Of a DNA stretch of 64,000 nucleotides, positions 11,516-23,915 are shown in pieces; position 1 is the stretch's first letter; every line of letters begins with the position of its first letter. Position numbers and translations under genes: made by a program. The stretch spans positions 18,128,087 to 18,192,086 of the forward strand of contig NC_023753.2 of NCBI RefSeq assembly GCF_000499845.2. The letters run 5' to 3'. Source of the stretch: Phaseolus vulgaris (Eukaryota; Streptophyta; Magnoliopsida; Fabales; Fabaceae). The notes under the pieces are model-generated. The model searched no databases and was not told the DNA's origin. It worked only from the letters and a program-made list of their open reading frames with translations.

Positions 11516-12589
11516 GAATCGTTCACTATCATCATTCAACTTGTAATTATATATATATTTTTTAAGAATTTTAGTTTAAGAGTTAAAAAAGAAGAACACA
11601 TCTATTAAAAATTTATAAAAGAACGTATTTTTTCATATCCTAATAATAAACTCATTCACTTTTAATTCCTAATTTTTATATCCTAAATTTGAAATTCATT
11701 TTTTTCCAAATTTAAAAAATAAAATTAATTACATTCATTTGTAAAATAATCTACTTTTATTCTATTTATTCCATCACATGAAATATTTGTTTCTCTTAAG
11801 AAATTTATTCTAGGTGTTTTCACATTGTTTTTATGTATAGAATGAAATAAGCTTATTTTTAAATTATATTCACTAAAAATCATGTGAACCACAAGTTTGT
11901 GATTAAAAATTAAATTTGATAGATTAAAAATCATGTGTTTTTACAGTGTTATTAACCTGAAATTTTAACCACAAGTTTGTGATTGATTAAGTTTATTTTG
12001 TTATAAACAGATATTTAGAAGATTTATTTTCCACTATTATATATTGACAAGTCAAATATAAGTTTTTGATAATATATTTTTTATTTGAATTTAAATTTTA
12101 CTTCGATAATTCATATAGTAAAAAAAATTTATCGATGACCCTTTAATTCTATCTTAGCAAAATAACAGTCATAAAAAATTAACAGAAACTTTAATTAAAT
12201 TAATTATTAATCTTATAATGTTTACTACCACTTTAATGTTTTGTATGATTAAATTTTTTGATAAATAAATAGATTTAGTATTTTTTCAAATTAATTTGGG
12301 AAACTTTTTTAGGAGAATTAAAAGTTATTATAGTCATCGATTTGGTGACTGATTTAATGATTGATTTGGTAATCGATTCTTTGTTACTAATTTGGTGATC
12401 GACTTTTTTGTGACCGATTTAGTAACCGATTGGGTGATCGATTTTCCGTGACTAAATATTTAGTCACTATTTCAATCATCAAATAATAAAAAGAATTTCT
12501 GATCACCAATAGTGACCATATTTTTCGGTCATTGATTTGTATCATTATTCATCAATTTTCTAGTAGCGGTCTCTTTACTTTGTCAAATG
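11516..12589. repeat. AT-rich DNA ending in imperfect GATTTGGTGA repeats
   Basis: No gene is seen. At about 12335-12470 short units like TCGATTTGGTGACTGATT recur with substitutions. The block ends near 12572 with TTTTCTAGTAGCG, similar to the TTTTCTTGTAGTG end of the MITE at 36519. It may be a decayed CACTA-type MITE, but no matching left end or target duplication was found. Confidence 0.35.
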
Positions 12590-12910
12590 ACCCCCTTCAT
12601 ACCAAACTTATTTTGTAATTTTAGTTGTTGTTGGTAGAATTTTAGAGACAACACATTTTGGCATGCTTTCCAACAAATTTTTCAGTTGTTAAGATTGTTG
12701 AATTATTTGTTTCCATGCCGAAAAGTATACTTCCTAACAGGGACCCTATCTTTATGAGTAATTTTTGGAAAGATTCTATTGAAATGAGTGACACATAATT
12801 GAGAATATTCTCATCTTATCATCCGCAAAGCTATGGGTAAATAGAGGCAGTTAACAAAATGTTATGACATCCTGTGGAAGAGAGTCTATACTTGGATAAG
12901 GTCTATACTT
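12590..12910 (+). pseudogene. Gypsy integrase core fragment
   Basis: In shifting frames the sequence encodes DPIFMSNFWKDSIEMS and then SSYHPQSYG and EAVNKML. These match the second catalytic block of gypsy integrases (SDRDPxFxSxFWxxL, YHPQTDGQTE). The catalytic Asp region is damaged and stops interrupt it. It probably belongs to the same old gypsy family as 3160-3545. Confidence 0.55.
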
Positions 12911-14440
12911 TTGAATGAAATGGAAATTAGAGGCATAATAGAATTACTCTCAACAGAGATATCAAAGTCATAAATATAGCCTGTATCAAATTATACAATT
13001 TTTGTTAAATCTAAATAGGATCATGAAGTGAATTCAAACTTGTCTTAGCTATATCTTCAATATGTTTACAATTTGACCAACTTTCTCTTCTAATATTAAT
13101 AAACTGGACTTTATGCTTGTTGAGATTTCATTGTATTTACCAGTAATTATCTCATCTGCTCATCTAAATATGGTTAGACAAATTGTTGAAAGGGTGATTG
13201 ACTGTGCTTATATTCATCATAATAATATGGCTCATAAGACTGCTGATAAATTGCTCATAAGGTTCATAAAACTATTGGGAAAATGACTCACAAGATTGTA
13301 GTGGTTGTTGGACGTATGACTCGCTATGTTTTAAAGGATGCTCATTAAATTGTGAATGTTGTTGCAAATATGACTCGCAAGGCATCTCATAGTTGTAATG
13401 TTGATCATGATGAGATGAAAAATAATTTTCAAATGAAAGATAGTTTAAATCCACATAAATTCCATGATCAAAATCAAGAGAAATATTTCATGAAAAAACA
13501 TTTAGACACTATCAGTAGACCGTCTATTATGAAAATATGTTTCTTTTTTATAATAATGGGATCACTATGAAAATTAAAAAATTATAGAATTAGAAAGGAA
13601 AAATAAAGTTAGATATGCAAAAAAAAAATTATCTAGATACATAAAAAATTATTAGTGTATATTTGTTACCGAACATGCTCATATCATATTATAGCTTCAA
13701 AATTATGCATATCAAATTTTGAATGTAATCAAGCAAGCATATACTATGTTATAACTTATAAAAGGTATGCTCTAGTTTAAAATGAGAACACAAAATATCA
13801 ATAAAAGTTTATAACTTTTCTATATAATTTTGTTTTATTTAACGATTAACTTGTTAAGTAATTAATAAGATGGACTAGGTAAGTTTTGTCGAGAAAAAGA
13901 GAGTATAAAATACTACATATTTTTTTCTAATTCCTAAAAATGTTTCTTTTTAGTTTTTTTTTTGTACAAATATATTTTAAGTTGTAATATATGTATTTTT
14001 CTTCAACTTAGTTATACTCTTAATGTCATAGTACTAGAGGATGTAGTAAAATATTAGGCAAATTCTCCCTACATAACATCAATTTCAACTGATCTCTTAA
14101 TTTGTTATTGAAGATGACGAAAATGTTTTTGCAAAATAACCAAAATGATCTTAAATGAAAGGTGGGTGTGGATAAAAAAAATATTTCCATAACACCTTTT
14201 TCAGAATATATTTATGGATTTTGATTTTCAGAATACATTTCTTGATTTTGATTTTCTGAACAAATTTTTAAATTTTGAAAATTCTTTTTTGGAATGTATT
14301 TTAAAATTTTGTGTCCCATATTATCTTTTTTGGAATGTATTTTTTGCATTTCAAATTTCCTTTTTTGAAACGAAATTTTGACTTTTGAATTATATATTTT
14401 TGACTTATGGATTTTCAAATCCGAAATAGGAGATAATTTT
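12911..14440. other. AT-rich DNA, no gene recognised
   Basis: At 13670-13760 a stretch shared with about 5346-5410 recurs (AGCTTCAAAATTATGCATAT, ACTATGTTATAACT). On the minus strand around 13180-13455 a Tyr/Gln/Ser-rich reading with repeated SYxQQ-like words exists but matches nothing I know. At 14205-14400 short T-rich words (GATTTTGATTTTC) repeat. Confidence 0.4.
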
Positions 14441-14449
14441 GGAAAATTT

Positions 14450-14592
14450 GATGGAGGTTGAAATTGATATGGTGAAGGACGAATTTTCCGAAGATTACGA
14501 TCATGATGATGCACAAATGAACAGTCCAATAACAAGGAGCAAGTCCAAACAACATAACACCAAACCTAAATATTTTGATGATTATGACTAAA
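14450..14592 (+). pseudogene. Possible C-terminus of a gypsy polyprotein
   Basis: A short open reading ends ...DHDDAQMNSPITRSKSKQHN.. and a stop. A 'PITRSxSK' tail is common at the end of gypsy polyproteins or gag proteins. What follows (14600-14900) has the look of an LTR or leader but no ends could be fixed. This is weak evidence. Confidence 0.3.
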
Positions 14593-14999
14593 TGGTTAAA
14601 TGCAAAATGAAGTAGAGGTTGGGAATCCTAATTAGAACTAAGGGCACTGTAGTATTTTCCCAGGTTGTTAAGATCTCTCATAGATTTTATTTTCTGTTGG
14701 GGTGTGTCCTTTTGGATGGCTGACAATATTTTGTTATAGGTATGAGAGCCTTTCAAATAAATAATACCAGAGAATTGTCCAGTATTGTCTATGGAGAAAG
14801 CCTAACCTGTAATATAGACATTGTATTTTGGTACTTTCGTTGAGAGAAAACTCAAGGGAGACACCATACTTGTGTCTAAAAGTGATGAAAAAATAGATTC
14901 ATTCTTGAATTACAAGAAATCCAGAAATCTTTCTAAATAGAAATGAATACTTGCATGACCAATTTAGAAACCCAAGTGACACTTCAAATTGGAGCCTAT

Positions 15000-16104
15000 A
15001 ATCTTTTACTCGAACCTCTTTGCAACTAGATATGTGCCCGATTTAAGGGATCTGAACCATTATCATGGATTTTCAAAATCAAGCAGTTTTTTTACTACTG
15101 TGATGAGTGATATCGGCCTGGTCACAAATGCAAGCATGAGTTCACATTGTTGATAGCAGAACCCAACGACTCTGAAACGAATGAGATTGATTTGAACAAC
15201 CTCCTTCATATAGATGACCCGACTCCTAATGAACCAAAGGCACCTCTGGATACAAACCCTACCCAAATCAATTTACACACATTGATGGACCACTTAATTT
15301 TTCAGACCCTAAAGGTTTTGGGCCATGTCAACGATTCCCTAGTGTTGATTTTAGTGGATAGTGGGAGTACCCACAACTTCATCCAAGATTGCACAACTAA
15401 ATTCTTGGACCTTCAAGTTTTCCCAACTTAAAACTTTCATATTCTGGAAGGAATGAAGATGAGCTTCCATGTTCATCTGTTTGCAAATATGTAGCATTAC
15501 AATTGGGTTTTCACACATTTTTTGTTGATATGTTTACATTGCCATTAAGTAGGGTTGTGATCGTATTGAGGGTAAAATAGTTGACAATGTTGGGGCCAGT
15601 GTTAATTGACTATGAACAACTCACTATGAAATTCATTAGAAAGGGGAAAATAGTTGAACTTAAGGGCTAACACCGAACAACACCTTTAGAGGTCAATATA
15701 CATTAAATCAAGAGGATAATTTTTACCGATGGCATAGCAGAATATTTCTGGTTACAACTCCTCCCTTCCATAAAATAGTTCCCTAAACCTTTATCGGTAC
15801 TAGAAATTGAGGAAATGTTGAGTAGAAATACCTAATTATTGAAGGAATCGTGAGGCCTTTCTCCTATTTAAGCAATTGATCATCACATTCCCCTCTTAGA
15901 AGGGTTGACTCCAGTGAACGTCAAACCCTACAAATATCCATATTTTCATAAGCATGAGATTGAGCGTCAGATCAAAGAAACGATGATTGAGGGAATTATA
16001 CAATGAAGTAATAATATTTTCGCATCCCTAATGTTGTTAGTGCGAAAGAAAGATGAGTCATGGCAGTTGTGTTGATTACAAGGATCTCAACACAATGAAG
16101 TAAT
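15000..16104 (+). pseudogene. Old gypsy element: zinc knuckle, protease and start of RT
   Basis: A zinc-knuckle remnant (CDE-stop-YRPGHKCKHEFTLL) precedes an aspartic protease reading at 15147-15431 with LVDSGSTHNFIQDCTTKFL. After many stops, the RT N-terminal region is readable at 15880-16100 (YPYFHKHEIERQIKE, SLMLLVRKKDESWQL, DYKDLNTMK). The element then stops at an insertion (16105). Its RT continues at 19227-19470 and again at 25639-25907, so three pieces of one ancient copy are split by later insertions. A second copy of protease and RT is at 31846-32460. It is not functional. Confidence 0.7.
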
Positions 16105-17161
16105 TGTTGGAATTGTAGGCCTTAAAAAAGAGGGGGTGAATTGTTTATAAATTTTTTTCGATAACTTTGAAGGTATAGAGAAAGCCAATGAAGAATCAAA
16201 GAGAAAGGAATCAAGTTAGCCAAGAAACAAATTTGTTTTATAATGTTTCCAGAAATTCAACCGATTGTTTATGCGATTCAACTTGTTGTTTTTATCAGCA
16301 GTTAAGAAAAACAATCCAAAACAAATTTAAATGAGAGTAAGGATAGAAAGAATCACACAATAGATTTATATTGGTTCACTCTTATACCAAGAGCTACATC
16401 TAGTCCACAGAAACCATTGGGTATTCATTAAGCAATCAACAATCTTGATTGCAAACCACACACCAAAGAGGTGATCTTGAATCCTTCAAGAACACACATC
16501 TCTTTTGGCAAACAACACACTACAGATCATATAACACCCTCTGGATCTGCACACAACACATTTACATAATTACAATATTTAAGAGAGAATAAGGATTGAT
16601 CACACCTTATACATATTGAATTCAAAATTTACAAAGCAGTTTTATTCCACTCTTAGAAAAGTCAATCCAAATCCTCAAGTAAATCTTGGAGAAAACTAAT
16701 TTGAAAAATTGTAATATGATATATTACTACCAAAAGCGTAAAACTAACTTTTTAAACTCCAAAAGGCAGTTAAAAAGATTTAATGAAGAAGCCAAATCAG
16801 TTTTGAATCAATTAAAATAGATTTACCAAACTTAACAAATTTTGTTAAGGATTTTCAAAAAACAATCGGTTGAAATGTCGAAACAACCGATTGAATTGGT
16901 TTGACAGCAAAGTCAACCCATTTCAAGCTTTGTCAAAACCTGTTTAAAAAACACTAAGTGTAAAACAACCGATTGAAAAGATAAAACAACTAGTTATTTT
17001 TCCACTTCTTTGTAAAACACTTTTTTTCAAAAGGGTTTGATTTAAACCAACTTTGGATCCTAACTAAGAGTGGATTTACAAATTCAAACTACCCAGAACC
17101 CATACACATAAGCAGCAGCTAGGCCTTCAAGCAATCCACACAGATTTGGAGATATCAAAGC
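16105..17161 (-). mobile_element. Copia-type LTR (split; second part 19210-19226)
   Basis: The sequence starts TGTTGGAATTG and soon reads GAGGGGGTGAATTG. This is the reverse of the typical end of SIRE-like LTRs seen at 31540-31591 and 61301-61345. After the gypsy insertion at 17162-19209 is removed, the end becomes TCTTGTTCAACA at 19226, the reverse of a TGTTGAAC start. It interrupts the old gypsy RT, which resumes at 19227 (AATGTTTTCTC). GTAAT is on the left, but on the right only TAATG is seen, so the target duplication is not clean. No internal genes are present, so it is probably a solo LTR. Confidence 0.6.
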
Positions 17162-18106
17162 TGATGTGAGTTGATTTTAGATGATTCCATTTTAGGTATG
17201 ACACTTTACTTACGATTGAGGTTTATTAACAATTATATGGTGAGAACCCAAAGAAGATCTCCACTGGAAACAAACTTAACCAAGTGCTTGAGTAAGTGTG
17301 AAGGTTCACTTCTAGAGGGCCAAGGAAAAATACAAGTATATGGTGATTGATGATGAAGGGTGGAAATTAAATGAACATGGAAGGAAACATACAAGCAATA
17401 TGGAAACCGAATTGACAGTACAGGAAAATAAGAACACAAAGATAAATAGTAATGGAAAAATGGAAGAGATAAATGCTTATGTGATGGATTCAAAATGGAT
17501 CACGCCACTTGGAATGTGGTTTTCCTCCAAGATAAGTGCTGATGGCTGCCCCTTAAGAGCTCTCAAATAACTCAAGATGAGACCTAATGCTAAGAGGAAA
17601 CAAGCCTCACAAACACCTCACACAAATTGTGCAGAGTAACTTTTCTATTCAAATTCAACATCTAAAATACAAGGAGTATGGCCCCCTATTTATAGGAGAT
17701 GGTGCCTTGGAAAAGAAGAAGCAAGGGTAGGATGAGAAACCTAAAAATGAGGCTGCCTTATGGGTTTGAATAAGTCAAACCCTAACCTTAGGCTTGTTCT
17801 TCTAGAAATTAGGTAACAAACAAGCTAAAGTGATAAGCACACCTCCCCTATTATGTTGTATGAACCTACTCTAGCCTATCTTATTGTTTGGACCTCTAGA
17901 GTGAGCACAATTTATTTACGACTTGTTCAATTCTTAAGAAGACTAGTAGGAAGAACATTAGATGCTCTAGTTTTTGTTCATTTCGCCCTCTGGTGAGGTC
18001 TACTAGATCCTTGGTGAGGTTTTCACTTGATTATTGAGATGACTTCTCATGGTGTGAATGATAATATGCTTCCTTGGTAATCTCCTTGTTGGCTTTGTTT
18101 GTATCA
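17162..18106 (-). repeat. 3' LTR of the deleted gypsy element
   Basis: This 945-bp LTR is in minus orientation. It has TG..CA ends and a reversed TATA box (CTATTTATAG near 17687) and is followed on the right by the polypurine tract. Confidence 0.7.
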
Positions 18107-18213
18107 TGCCCCCAGGTTTGAGAGAATTCAACCTCGAATTTAGAACTCATGCAGATAACATAGTTAGTTTGTTCACATATAAGATAGTGCAGGGTGTGGG
18201 ATGTGAAACAAAC

Positions 18214-19017
18214 TTATGTTCTTTGTGCTTGGGGAGTTAAAAAAGGCAAGCTCTTCTTACAAGCCATGTTGGGAAAGAATATTTGGGGATGAAAGGGCTT
18301 GGAGAAAAAAAATCCTCTCAAAAGGTGAGAATCCTTAGGAGGTGTTTGATGTTCATCCCAAATTTTCTTTGTCAAAGATGTCAAGTAATTAGATTTATTT
18401 GGTAATGAAAAAGATAAAGAAGAAGGACACCTTGGAGGTGTAGTTTGTAGCATGTCACGAGTCAACATAATTGATTTAGTTGTGTATGATATTTTGTGAC
18501 TCGATTTATCTTTGCTTTCTTTCTCTTTTTCATTTTCTCTTTTGCTTTTCATTTTTATTTGGTCCTCATGAACTTCTTTGGGAGAGAGGGGCTTTAAGAT
18601 AACCTCGTGCCCTTGGAAATTAAAAGAAATGTGATTAGTTAGGCCATCATGTAGAACTTGTCTATCATATTGCCAAGGCCTTCCCAAAAGAATATGTGTT
18701 GTTTCCATTAACACAACATCACATAAAACCTCATCTTTATATTTTCCTATAACAAAATTTATGAGGAGTTGTTTATTAACCATGATTTCCCTCTCTTTAC
18801 TAAGCCATTGGAGATTGTAGGGCTTTGCATGAGAGATGGTGGACAACCCAAGCTCTTCCACAACTCTTGTACTTGCCACATTTGTGCAACTACCCCCATC
18901 CACAATTAAGGAACACAATTTGTTATTGATAAGGCACATTGTGTGAAAAATGATTCCCCTTTGACTTTCATCAAAAGGTTTTTGAATTTTACCAAGCATG
19001 TGCCTTATCACTAACAA
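18214..19017 (-). pseudogene. Gypsy gag-protease fragment (open frame, 267 residues)
   Basis: The frame contains CSLIVDGGSCTNVASTRVV (aspartic protease, DGGS active site near residue 40), then KPYNLQWL and THILLGRPWQYDR (flap and C-terminal protease block), followed by a Lys/Glu-rich tail and NLTS-like linker. Protease cuts the polyprotein in this family. The same domain order with about half the residues alike occurs at 22644-23891, a related lineage. RT and integrase do not follow. The frame runs to a stop near the polypurine tract, so the tail is fused with non-coding sequence. The open frame may be fortuitous survival after deletion. Confidence 0.65.
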
Positions 19018-19226
19018 GTCTCCCTTAGATGGTAGCTCACACTTTTCCTCACTTGGCTTCTTGAAGAGGTAGGATACTTAGACATTTGAGAGCTATGGTC
19101 ACTCATGACAACCCCCCATTTGACCATCATAGTTCTTTTTGAAGGAAAATTGACTGCTTCGTGGCCAATTGGTTCCTTGTTCATCTCCTTGTTGGCTTGG
19201 TTTGTATCAAAAGCTCTTGTTCAACA

Positions 19227-19470
19227 TAATGTTTTCTCAACCCTAATGCTATTAGTACGAAAGAAAGATAAATCATGGCAGTAATGTTGATTAAAAGGCT
19301 CTTAACATTATTACAATAAAATATTGATCTCTCATTCCACCAATTGAAGAATTGCTTGATGAACTTCATGGGGCACATTGGTTTTCAAAACACGATTTAC
19401 GTTCCGGATACCAACAGATTATACTTAACACAAGTGACACTTCAAAAATTGCATTTTGCACACACGAAGG
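19227..19470 (+). pseudogene. Old gypsy RT, second piece
   Basis: This continues the RT from 16104: [42 protein letters not shown] with frameshifts, and ends at CTHEG, where the young element inserted. The reading resumes as HYKFLVIPFGL at 25639. Confidence 0.7.
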
Positions 19471-20160
19471 TGATGGAGGAGGGCCCAAGCTCACCACACT
19501 ATGAAAGCCAAAGCTTCCAAGACTAGACCGTCTAGCCCATGATGAGGAGCGTCTAGTCTCAAATGGAGCGTCTAGCCTATGACGAGGAGCGTCTAGGCCA
19601 TGATGAGGAGTGGCTACATAAGGAGCATCTAGAAGGAATCCTAGACCGTCTAGCTCACCACACATGGATCAAGCTACGGTTTTGGGAAACCTTGTAATTG
19701 TTACATGGAGGCCCATTAGGGGTGCTTAGTAATTAGAGTAGTGTAGAAAGCATAAATGAGTGAACATTCTAGAACCTATTTTGTTTGGCCGGTCATGAGC
19801 ATGTGCCATGTGCCTTGTCATTCTTGCATTTCATTTGGCTCTCATTTCATTTACACTTAGCTTAGCTTTTACGGTTCTAATAGCCTATAAATAGGAATGC
19901 TATCTCTTGTATTTTCCAAGTTTATTGTGAGTAAAGTTATGCTGCCATTTTGTGCCAAGCTTTGCTTCTCCCTAGAACTCTAGGCTCTAAACTTCACATC
20001 CTTCACCTTTCCTTGGGCTGGCCGAACCTCCCTATGTTCATACCTATCATGCACCTTCAAGATCAACATCACTCTTAGGAGGATCTTGCACACACACCTC
20101 CATAGCTTCCGCACCATTTTCTTACATGATTCAAGAAGACCTTCATGAAATTTTCCATCA
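19471..20160 (+). repeat. 5' LTR of the young gypsy element
   Basis: 690 bp with a TATA box (CCTATAAATAGG) near 19887. The U3 part (19525-19655) carries several spaced GAGCGTCTAG / GACCGTCTAG words. It appears identical to the 3' LTR. Confidence 0.9.
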
Positions 20161-20180
20161 TTTGGTATCAAGAGCTTGGG
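20161..20180 (+). other. Primer binding site of the young element
   Basis: TTTGGTATCAAGAGC follows the LTR directly. It is like the TGGTATCAGAGC sites that pair with initiator methionine tRNA, with one extra A. Confidence 0.7.
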
Positions 20181-22027
20181 TTCTTCAAGATGAGTTGCTT
20201 TTGGTCTTTTCATTTCTAGTTCTTCTTTATTTCATGTTGTTCATCTTATTTCCATAATTGTGTTTCTGGTTTTTGCATTTTAATTTGTTTTGGTGTGCTT
20301 TTTGGAAGATCCAACCGAAGCACTTTTGTTCAATTGATCTTGAACAATTTCTTGTGCAATTTGTGATAGGATTCCATACACCTTTGAGTTGTTGTTTTCT
20401 TTTAGGCTTTTGAGTCTTTATTGCTTTCTTATTTGGTTCATATTATGCTTTTGAGTCTTTAATTTCTGAATCCATATATGTTTTGTCAAGTCATGTTCAT
20501 CCACAATGTCAACAATTCTTAGTAGTCCTTTATTTGGCTTGATTGTTTCTTGATTTTGGGTATCTTTAATTGCTTTGAATCTGCTGTTCTTTGATCTTTT
20601 GGTGCCTTTTTAATTTTAGTTTGAGTTCCTATTTGTGTTTTGATCCTACACAAATTCTATTTCACAAATTCCATTGTGTTTAAATTTTGGTATCTTGCTG
20701 TTTTTGTTTCCAGTTTCCAGAATCCCCTGTTTCACATTCTCTGTGCTGGCTGTTTTGTTCCAGAAAAAAATTTTCACTCATAGGAAAATTTTGATTCTCT
20801 GGAATATGCAAGTTTGAAGTGTTATAGAAAGGAAAAAAAAAGAATTAGTTCAAAAGAATCAACAGAAAAAAAATGATAAATCTTTTAAAATCAGTGTGCA
20901 AATCTGAGGCGCTACAGCTGGCGTAACTGAACACCAAAATTGCAAAATTTATTAAAAAAAAAATGGTGCATGCGTTTTGAGTGATTCCAAAGCCAGATTT
21001 TAGCTAAGATCTTGAATATCTTGCATATCAAATTTCAGAATCATATCTTAAAAACACAGCTCAGCATAAATTGGGGAAAAACACGTTTCTGGCCCACAAC
21101 ATTTTCCAGTGGTGTTGTTTTTTTTTATTTGGTCATCTAATTCTAGTGCCATTCTTAGGATTCTTTTGTGTGCCTACCTTTATTTTGGTACCTTTTATTT
21201 GCTTGCTTAATATTTCTTGGACCTCTTTCTAGTTGTCATAATCTAACTCCTTTTGGTGGTACTGTTTTATTCAATTAAATTGTTTCTTGCTTTTGTTCCT
21301 TGACCTCTAATTTGGTGCTGGAATTTATTTCTCCTTTGGTGCTTAATTGAATGGAAACTTGACTTGGGTAAGGTCTAGTCATTTGATAGGTGCTGGAATT
21401 GGAGAATTAAAACCTTCATTCTAAGGGGAAACAAAGCCAAGGCCGAAACAAGCTTTCTTGAAAAACACTACAAACACTTGGAGGGCCAACAAGCAAAGAC
21501 AACAAGGAAGTGCATTTAGCAAAAAGAGGATCAACAAAGGGAGTTTTCTTAATTTCCTTGCAACTTAATTTGTGTTAATTACCTCTTAATTACGATTTAG
21601 ACGGTGAGTGTGTCTTCAAGGGCTCAAAGTGTCCAAGAAGCCTCACCTAGGGCTGACTAGTATAGAATTCTTAATTAGCAATTGTTAATTGTTTGTAATT
21701 GCCTTTTCTTTTGCTTAGTTAGTGACGCTTTGCATGCTTATTTTGTTAAGTTCGTGATAAACCGTCTAGCTTTGTTGATTAATTAGCATACATTGTTTTC
21801 TTACATTCAAAAAAAAAAAGTTTTGATTTCTCAACTTAATTGTGTTCTAAGTAGTTTACTAAGAGGAAGTTTTGTGTGAAGACATTGAGGGATAGTTTTT
21901 GGCTAAGGCAAAGGCTTGGTACTTAAGTAGTCCTTTGTGACTCACCTCCCTTACCTGCAAAACTACCTTCTTTGACTTTCCTAAATTTCCTCAAGGTAAA
22001 ACACTTATATACACAAAAACTTTAGCC
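20181..22027 (+). other. Leader of the young gypsy element
   Basis: About 1.85 kb lies between PBS and gag. It is T-rich, with no open frame of note and no sign of another insertion. A long untranslated leader is common in this type of element. Confidence 0.5.
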
Positions 22028-23891
22028 ATGCCTTCTCCTCCTCACTCTCCAAAGTCTATTGAAAGTGAAGTCAAATCTATAAAATCTCTTTTAAAAGAAG
22101 TTTCACAAGCTGTACAAATGATTTCCTTTAGACAATTGGAGAATGAGAATAAAATCAATGAATTGGCTAAAGCCCAAGAAGAGAAATCCCAAAATTAAAA
22201 AAAAACTCATACTCATGCATCCCATTCTAAAAGTAATGAGTTTCTAGGGGAGGGAAGCCTTAGAATCAATGACTATTACCAACCACCCCCTAGAAGAACT
22301 AGACAAAGGGAGCAAGAGAGCCCAAGGGAAGTAAGGGTAGACCTACCCCATTTCTATGGCAAGGAAGATGTAGAGACCTACCAAGATTGGGAGATGAAAG
22401 TCGAGCAACTCTTTGCTTGCCATGGGGTGAGTGAAGAGAGGAAGGTACCCTTAGCAACCCTTAGTTTCCAAAGCAATGCCATGTATTGGTGGACCTCTCT
22501 AGAGAGAGACTGACGTCTTCATAGGGAGCCTCCCATAGAATATTGGAATGACCTTAGGGGAGCCCTAAGACGTCGCCACATACCTTCCTACTACCATAGG
22601 GAGTTGATGGACAAGCTCCAAAGACTCCAACAAAAGAACTTGAGTGTGGAAGAGTATAGGCAAAAAAATGGAGCTCTACCTGATGAGAGCATCCATTAGA
22701 GAGGAAGAAACCACCACCATATCTAGGTTTCTAAGTGGGCTCAACCTTGAGATAAGAGATAGAGTAGAACTATTACCCTATCAAGACTTGAATGATTTGG
22801 TTCAACTTTGCATTAAAGTTGAACAACAAAATTTGCGCAAAACTTCAAGTCAAAGGGTGGGTTCTTACTCCAACTCTTATCCCAAGAAAGACTTTAAAAG
22901 GGAGGGTAGTACGCCTAGAGACGAACCCAAAGAAACTACCAAACCCTTAGTGAAAGATGCCTCCATCCCATACATCCGTGCTAGGGACACCAAGTGTTTT
23001 AAATGTTTTGGAAGAGGGCATGTGCAAGCGCAATGTCCAAACCAAAGGGTTTTGTTTTTAAAGGGAAAAGATGAGTACACAAGTGGTGAGGATGAACCTA
23101 GTACACAAGAAAAGGGGGAAGGAGAGAGAATAAATCCTTTGGAGGGGGACTTATTGATGATTCAAAGAATCCTCCACAATCAACCTAGTGCATCCACTGA
23201 GACACAACGAGAGAACATTTTTCATACTAGATGCAATGTTTTCGAAAATATATGCTCTCTTATTGTGGATGGTGGATCATGCTGCAATTGCTGTAGCACT
23301 AGATTGATTGAAAAACTAAAACTACAAGTAGTTCCTCATCCAAAACCGTACAATTTACAATGGATCAATGAGGATGGAGAACTACGTGTAGACAAACAAG
23401 TGGAAATCGAGTTTTCTATAGGTAACTACAAAGACAATGTTTTATATGATGTAGTACCTATGGAAGCTTACCACATCTTATTAGGTAGACCATGGCAATT
23501 TGATAAGAAAACCTCGCATAATGGTCTAACTATCGAGATTTCTTTCATCCACAAGCACAAAAAGTTTGTACTTAGCCCTTTACCACATTCCCAAGTGGTA
23601 AAAGACCAAATACAAATGAAACACAAAAGGGATGAAGAAAAAATAGAAAAAGAGAAAAATTTTGGGAAACAAAAGGCGTGGGAGAATAGTGTTCCTTCCC
23701 ACAAGGTCATTCAACAAGTCAAGCACATTGAAAATACCTTTACAAACATGCTTCTTGTTGAACAACCTAGCCTTTCCTATTGTAAAGGAACACTTGCAAG
23801 CATGAGCATAAAAGAAGAGTCTTTAAAAGAAGCTTGCATAGATCAAGACTATTCCTCAAATGTGTTAAGATATCCCCAAAAGAATGACTAG
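22028..23891 (+). pseudogene. gag-pro: gag-protease of the young element, broken
   Basis: The gag start is the ATG at 22028 (MPSPPHSPKSIESEV), in a coiled-coil-like N-terminus. It is broken by TAA at 22196-22198, TGA at 22511-22513 and a one-base expansion of an A-run at 22662-22668; the minus-strand relative has six A there and reads through. Downstream, 22668-23891 is open. It holds the gag core (EYWNDLRGALRRRHIPSYY upstream of the shift, RFLSGLNLEIRDRVELLPY after it), a zinc knuckle CFKCFGRGHVQAQC near residues 118-131 of the open part, and a protease with LIVDGGSCCN and YHILLGRPWQF. Gag packages the RNA; protease matures the polyprotein. Two stops and a frameshift mean this copy cannot make a full Gag. 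Confidence 0.8.
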
Positions 23892-23915
23892 TTATCTATA
23901 AGCACCTACCAATTT

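Larger units (their letters stand above)
17162..19209 (-). mobile_element. Internally deleted gypsy element with AAAGC target duplication
   Basis: AAAGC occurs at 17157-17161 and at 19210-19214. The element starts TGATGTGAG and ends TTTGTATCA. The left LTR spans 17162-18106. The right LTR is reduced to about 30 bp (19180-19209), which matches the left LTR's right end (TCTCCTTGTTGGCTT). Between them lie a polypurine tract (reverse of CAAACCTGGGGGCA, just right of 18106) and a protease frame. PBS, gag, RT and integrase are gone. It sits inside the copia-type LTR, so it is the younger insertion of the two. Confidence 0.75.

Noticed and set aside
14212..14535. 107-residue Lys/Asn-rich minus-strand frame
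   Set aside because: It is made by short repeated T-rich words; no family resemblance, and the other strand gives a better gypsy-tail reading.
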